From positions 68,556,371 to 68,620,370 of the forward strand of contig CM071573.1 of assembly GCA_036426205.1 (NCBI GenBank): DNA of 64,000 nt, written 5' to 3'. Positions 62,968-64,000 of this stretch are shown here, one piece after another. Every line of letters starts with the position of its first letter. The first letter of the stretch is position 1. Source of the DNA: Ascaphus truei. Taxonomy: Eukaryota > Chordata > Amphibia > Anura > Ascaphidae. A program made the translations under genes and the position numbers. The notes under the pieces were generated by a model. That model had not been told where the DNA came from and ran no database searches. It saw only the letters and a list, made by a program, of their open reading frames with translations.

Positions 62968-63718
62968 GTCTAGAGAACCACACTGCATATGTTATTATGC
63001 CAACTAACTCCAGGTCAACAGCGTTATAATGATCCAGTCCTGGTTTTCTATTCCCATTTCCTGATGTGCTGTTATAGAGTAAGATCTCCATCAGCCAATC
63101 AATGTTTGTTTTTTGTAGAATGCCAACTACCCAATATCTGAAGAAAGACCTGGCTGAATCTCTTCTCTATCATACTGTTGACTTGAAGTCAGTTAACAGA
63201 TACAAATCTCTTGCGGAAACAAATAATCTAATATTCAGCCCCCAGTATGTCAATGCTTCTTTTAAAGTAATATTTTGCTCAAAGATAAGGAACATTTGGA
63301 AGTCTTGGGTATGGATGTTCCCAGCTTGGGTATACTTTTTAGCATGCTTATTTAAAAATCTGGAATCATTATCCTCTTTCTGTAACTAAAAACACATTAG
63401 TTATAATATTTTCTGTCTGAAAGCTTTAGAATGCAGTAGCAATTCACATGAAGGGGTCTTCATCAGTTACAATAGGGTTACTGAAAGGCAGAACCACTAC
63501 AATTTCTTTCATTTTTGCACAGCATCATTTTTATTGGAAAATCCCACACACCGAGGATGATTTTTAAAAGGGTAAAAAAAATAATACATGATTTATTTTT
63601 GATATAATTGTCAGACACAGAGAGTCCTGTGAATTTATCTATAAAACAAATAACTGTTTAACAGGTAATTTGCTTAGATTTTCTGTAGCATATGATATCT
63701 TTTCGGGTGACAATCATT

Positions 63719-63786
63719 TTAGTGTGTGTTTTAGTGTGTGTGTGTGCTTGTGTTTTAGTGCGTGTGTGTGTGTGTTTTAGTGTATG
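63719..63786. repeat. interrupted (GT)n microsatellite
   Basis: GTGTGTGTTTTAGT units repeated four times with pure GT runs between. Confidence 0.85.
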
Positions 63787-64000
63787 TGACGTTCAAAAGG
63801 GAACTGTATGGGCTTGAAAAGATCATGTACTACAACAATGATACATTATTTAAATGTTGCTGAAAATGTTTTTGTTATGCCATGCAAAAGGCCAGGACCA
63901 ATAATACTATTAGAACTTACTGAATTGATGGTGGAAAATAAATGGTTCCTGTTGCTTCAGTTTTGAGTTCGTTTTGACTTGGTTCTTGGTATGTGGCTAT

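Noticed and set aside
63102..63389. Acceptor-like TTTTTGTAG followed by a 95-codon frame, as pitx3 exon 4
   Set aside because: No WFKNRR recognition helix or other Pitx sequence follows; the terminal exon must begin with the rest of the homeodomain.

Overview
The window is vertebrate nuclear DNA, most likely from a frog. It is AT-rich and intron-dominated, packed with microsatellites and small cut-and-paste transposons. The one gene I can identify is pitx3, the paired-like (bicoid-class) homeobox gene, read on the + strand across almost the whole window. The anchor is 61496-61701, an intact internal exon that encodes the N-terminal 46 residues of the homeodomain. Its flank before the homeodomain reads as Pitx3, and I recall it as closest to frog (Xenopus) Pitx3. 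The following exon, with the rest of the homeodomain and the C-terminal OAR region, lies beyond position 64000.

Layout. 1-4229 is upstream flank with several inverted-repeat elements. 4230-4420 looks like a promoter (three reverse CCAAT boxes, GC/CACCC boxes, a TATA-like site) followed by a probable non-coding exon 1 ending at a perfect GTAAGT donor (4628). Intron 1 (4628-27078) holds MITEs, microsatellites and a roughly 1.9 kb array of a 17-bp minisatellite (20866-22738). The start-codon exon of pitx3 occurs twice, at 27079-27215 and 35413-35544, because about 8.2 kb (25665-33985) is repeated head to tail (33986-42156). Both exon copies carry frame-breaking small indels, and the two 8.2 kb copies differ mainly by small scattered indels. 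This looks more like unpolished long-read gap filling, and possibly a false duplication, than like gene decay. The splice phases of exon 2 (one base of an Asp codon left over) and exon 3 (two bases to complete it) fit each other.

The remainder of intron 2 (42157-61495) carries SINE-like repeats, a Harbinger-type MITE, a GC-rich purine island (46831-47512) and a 5.65 kb composite hAT-type element (51551-57201). The composite has a perfect 8-bp target-site duplication, two nearly identical 1.07 kb direct repeats, and between them a 2.8 kb block with decayed coding frames, a PPPY motif and a polypurine tract. This block is the least explained part of the window. Several hAT-type elements have recognisable 8-bp target duplications, and two in intron 3 (62515-62967) are inserted back to back in the same site.

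I found no tRNA, rRNA, CRISPR array, or any other convincing protein-coding exon. Most other open frames are low-complexity translations or lie inside transposons. All exon calls rest on motif recognition and splice signals; no alignment was run.
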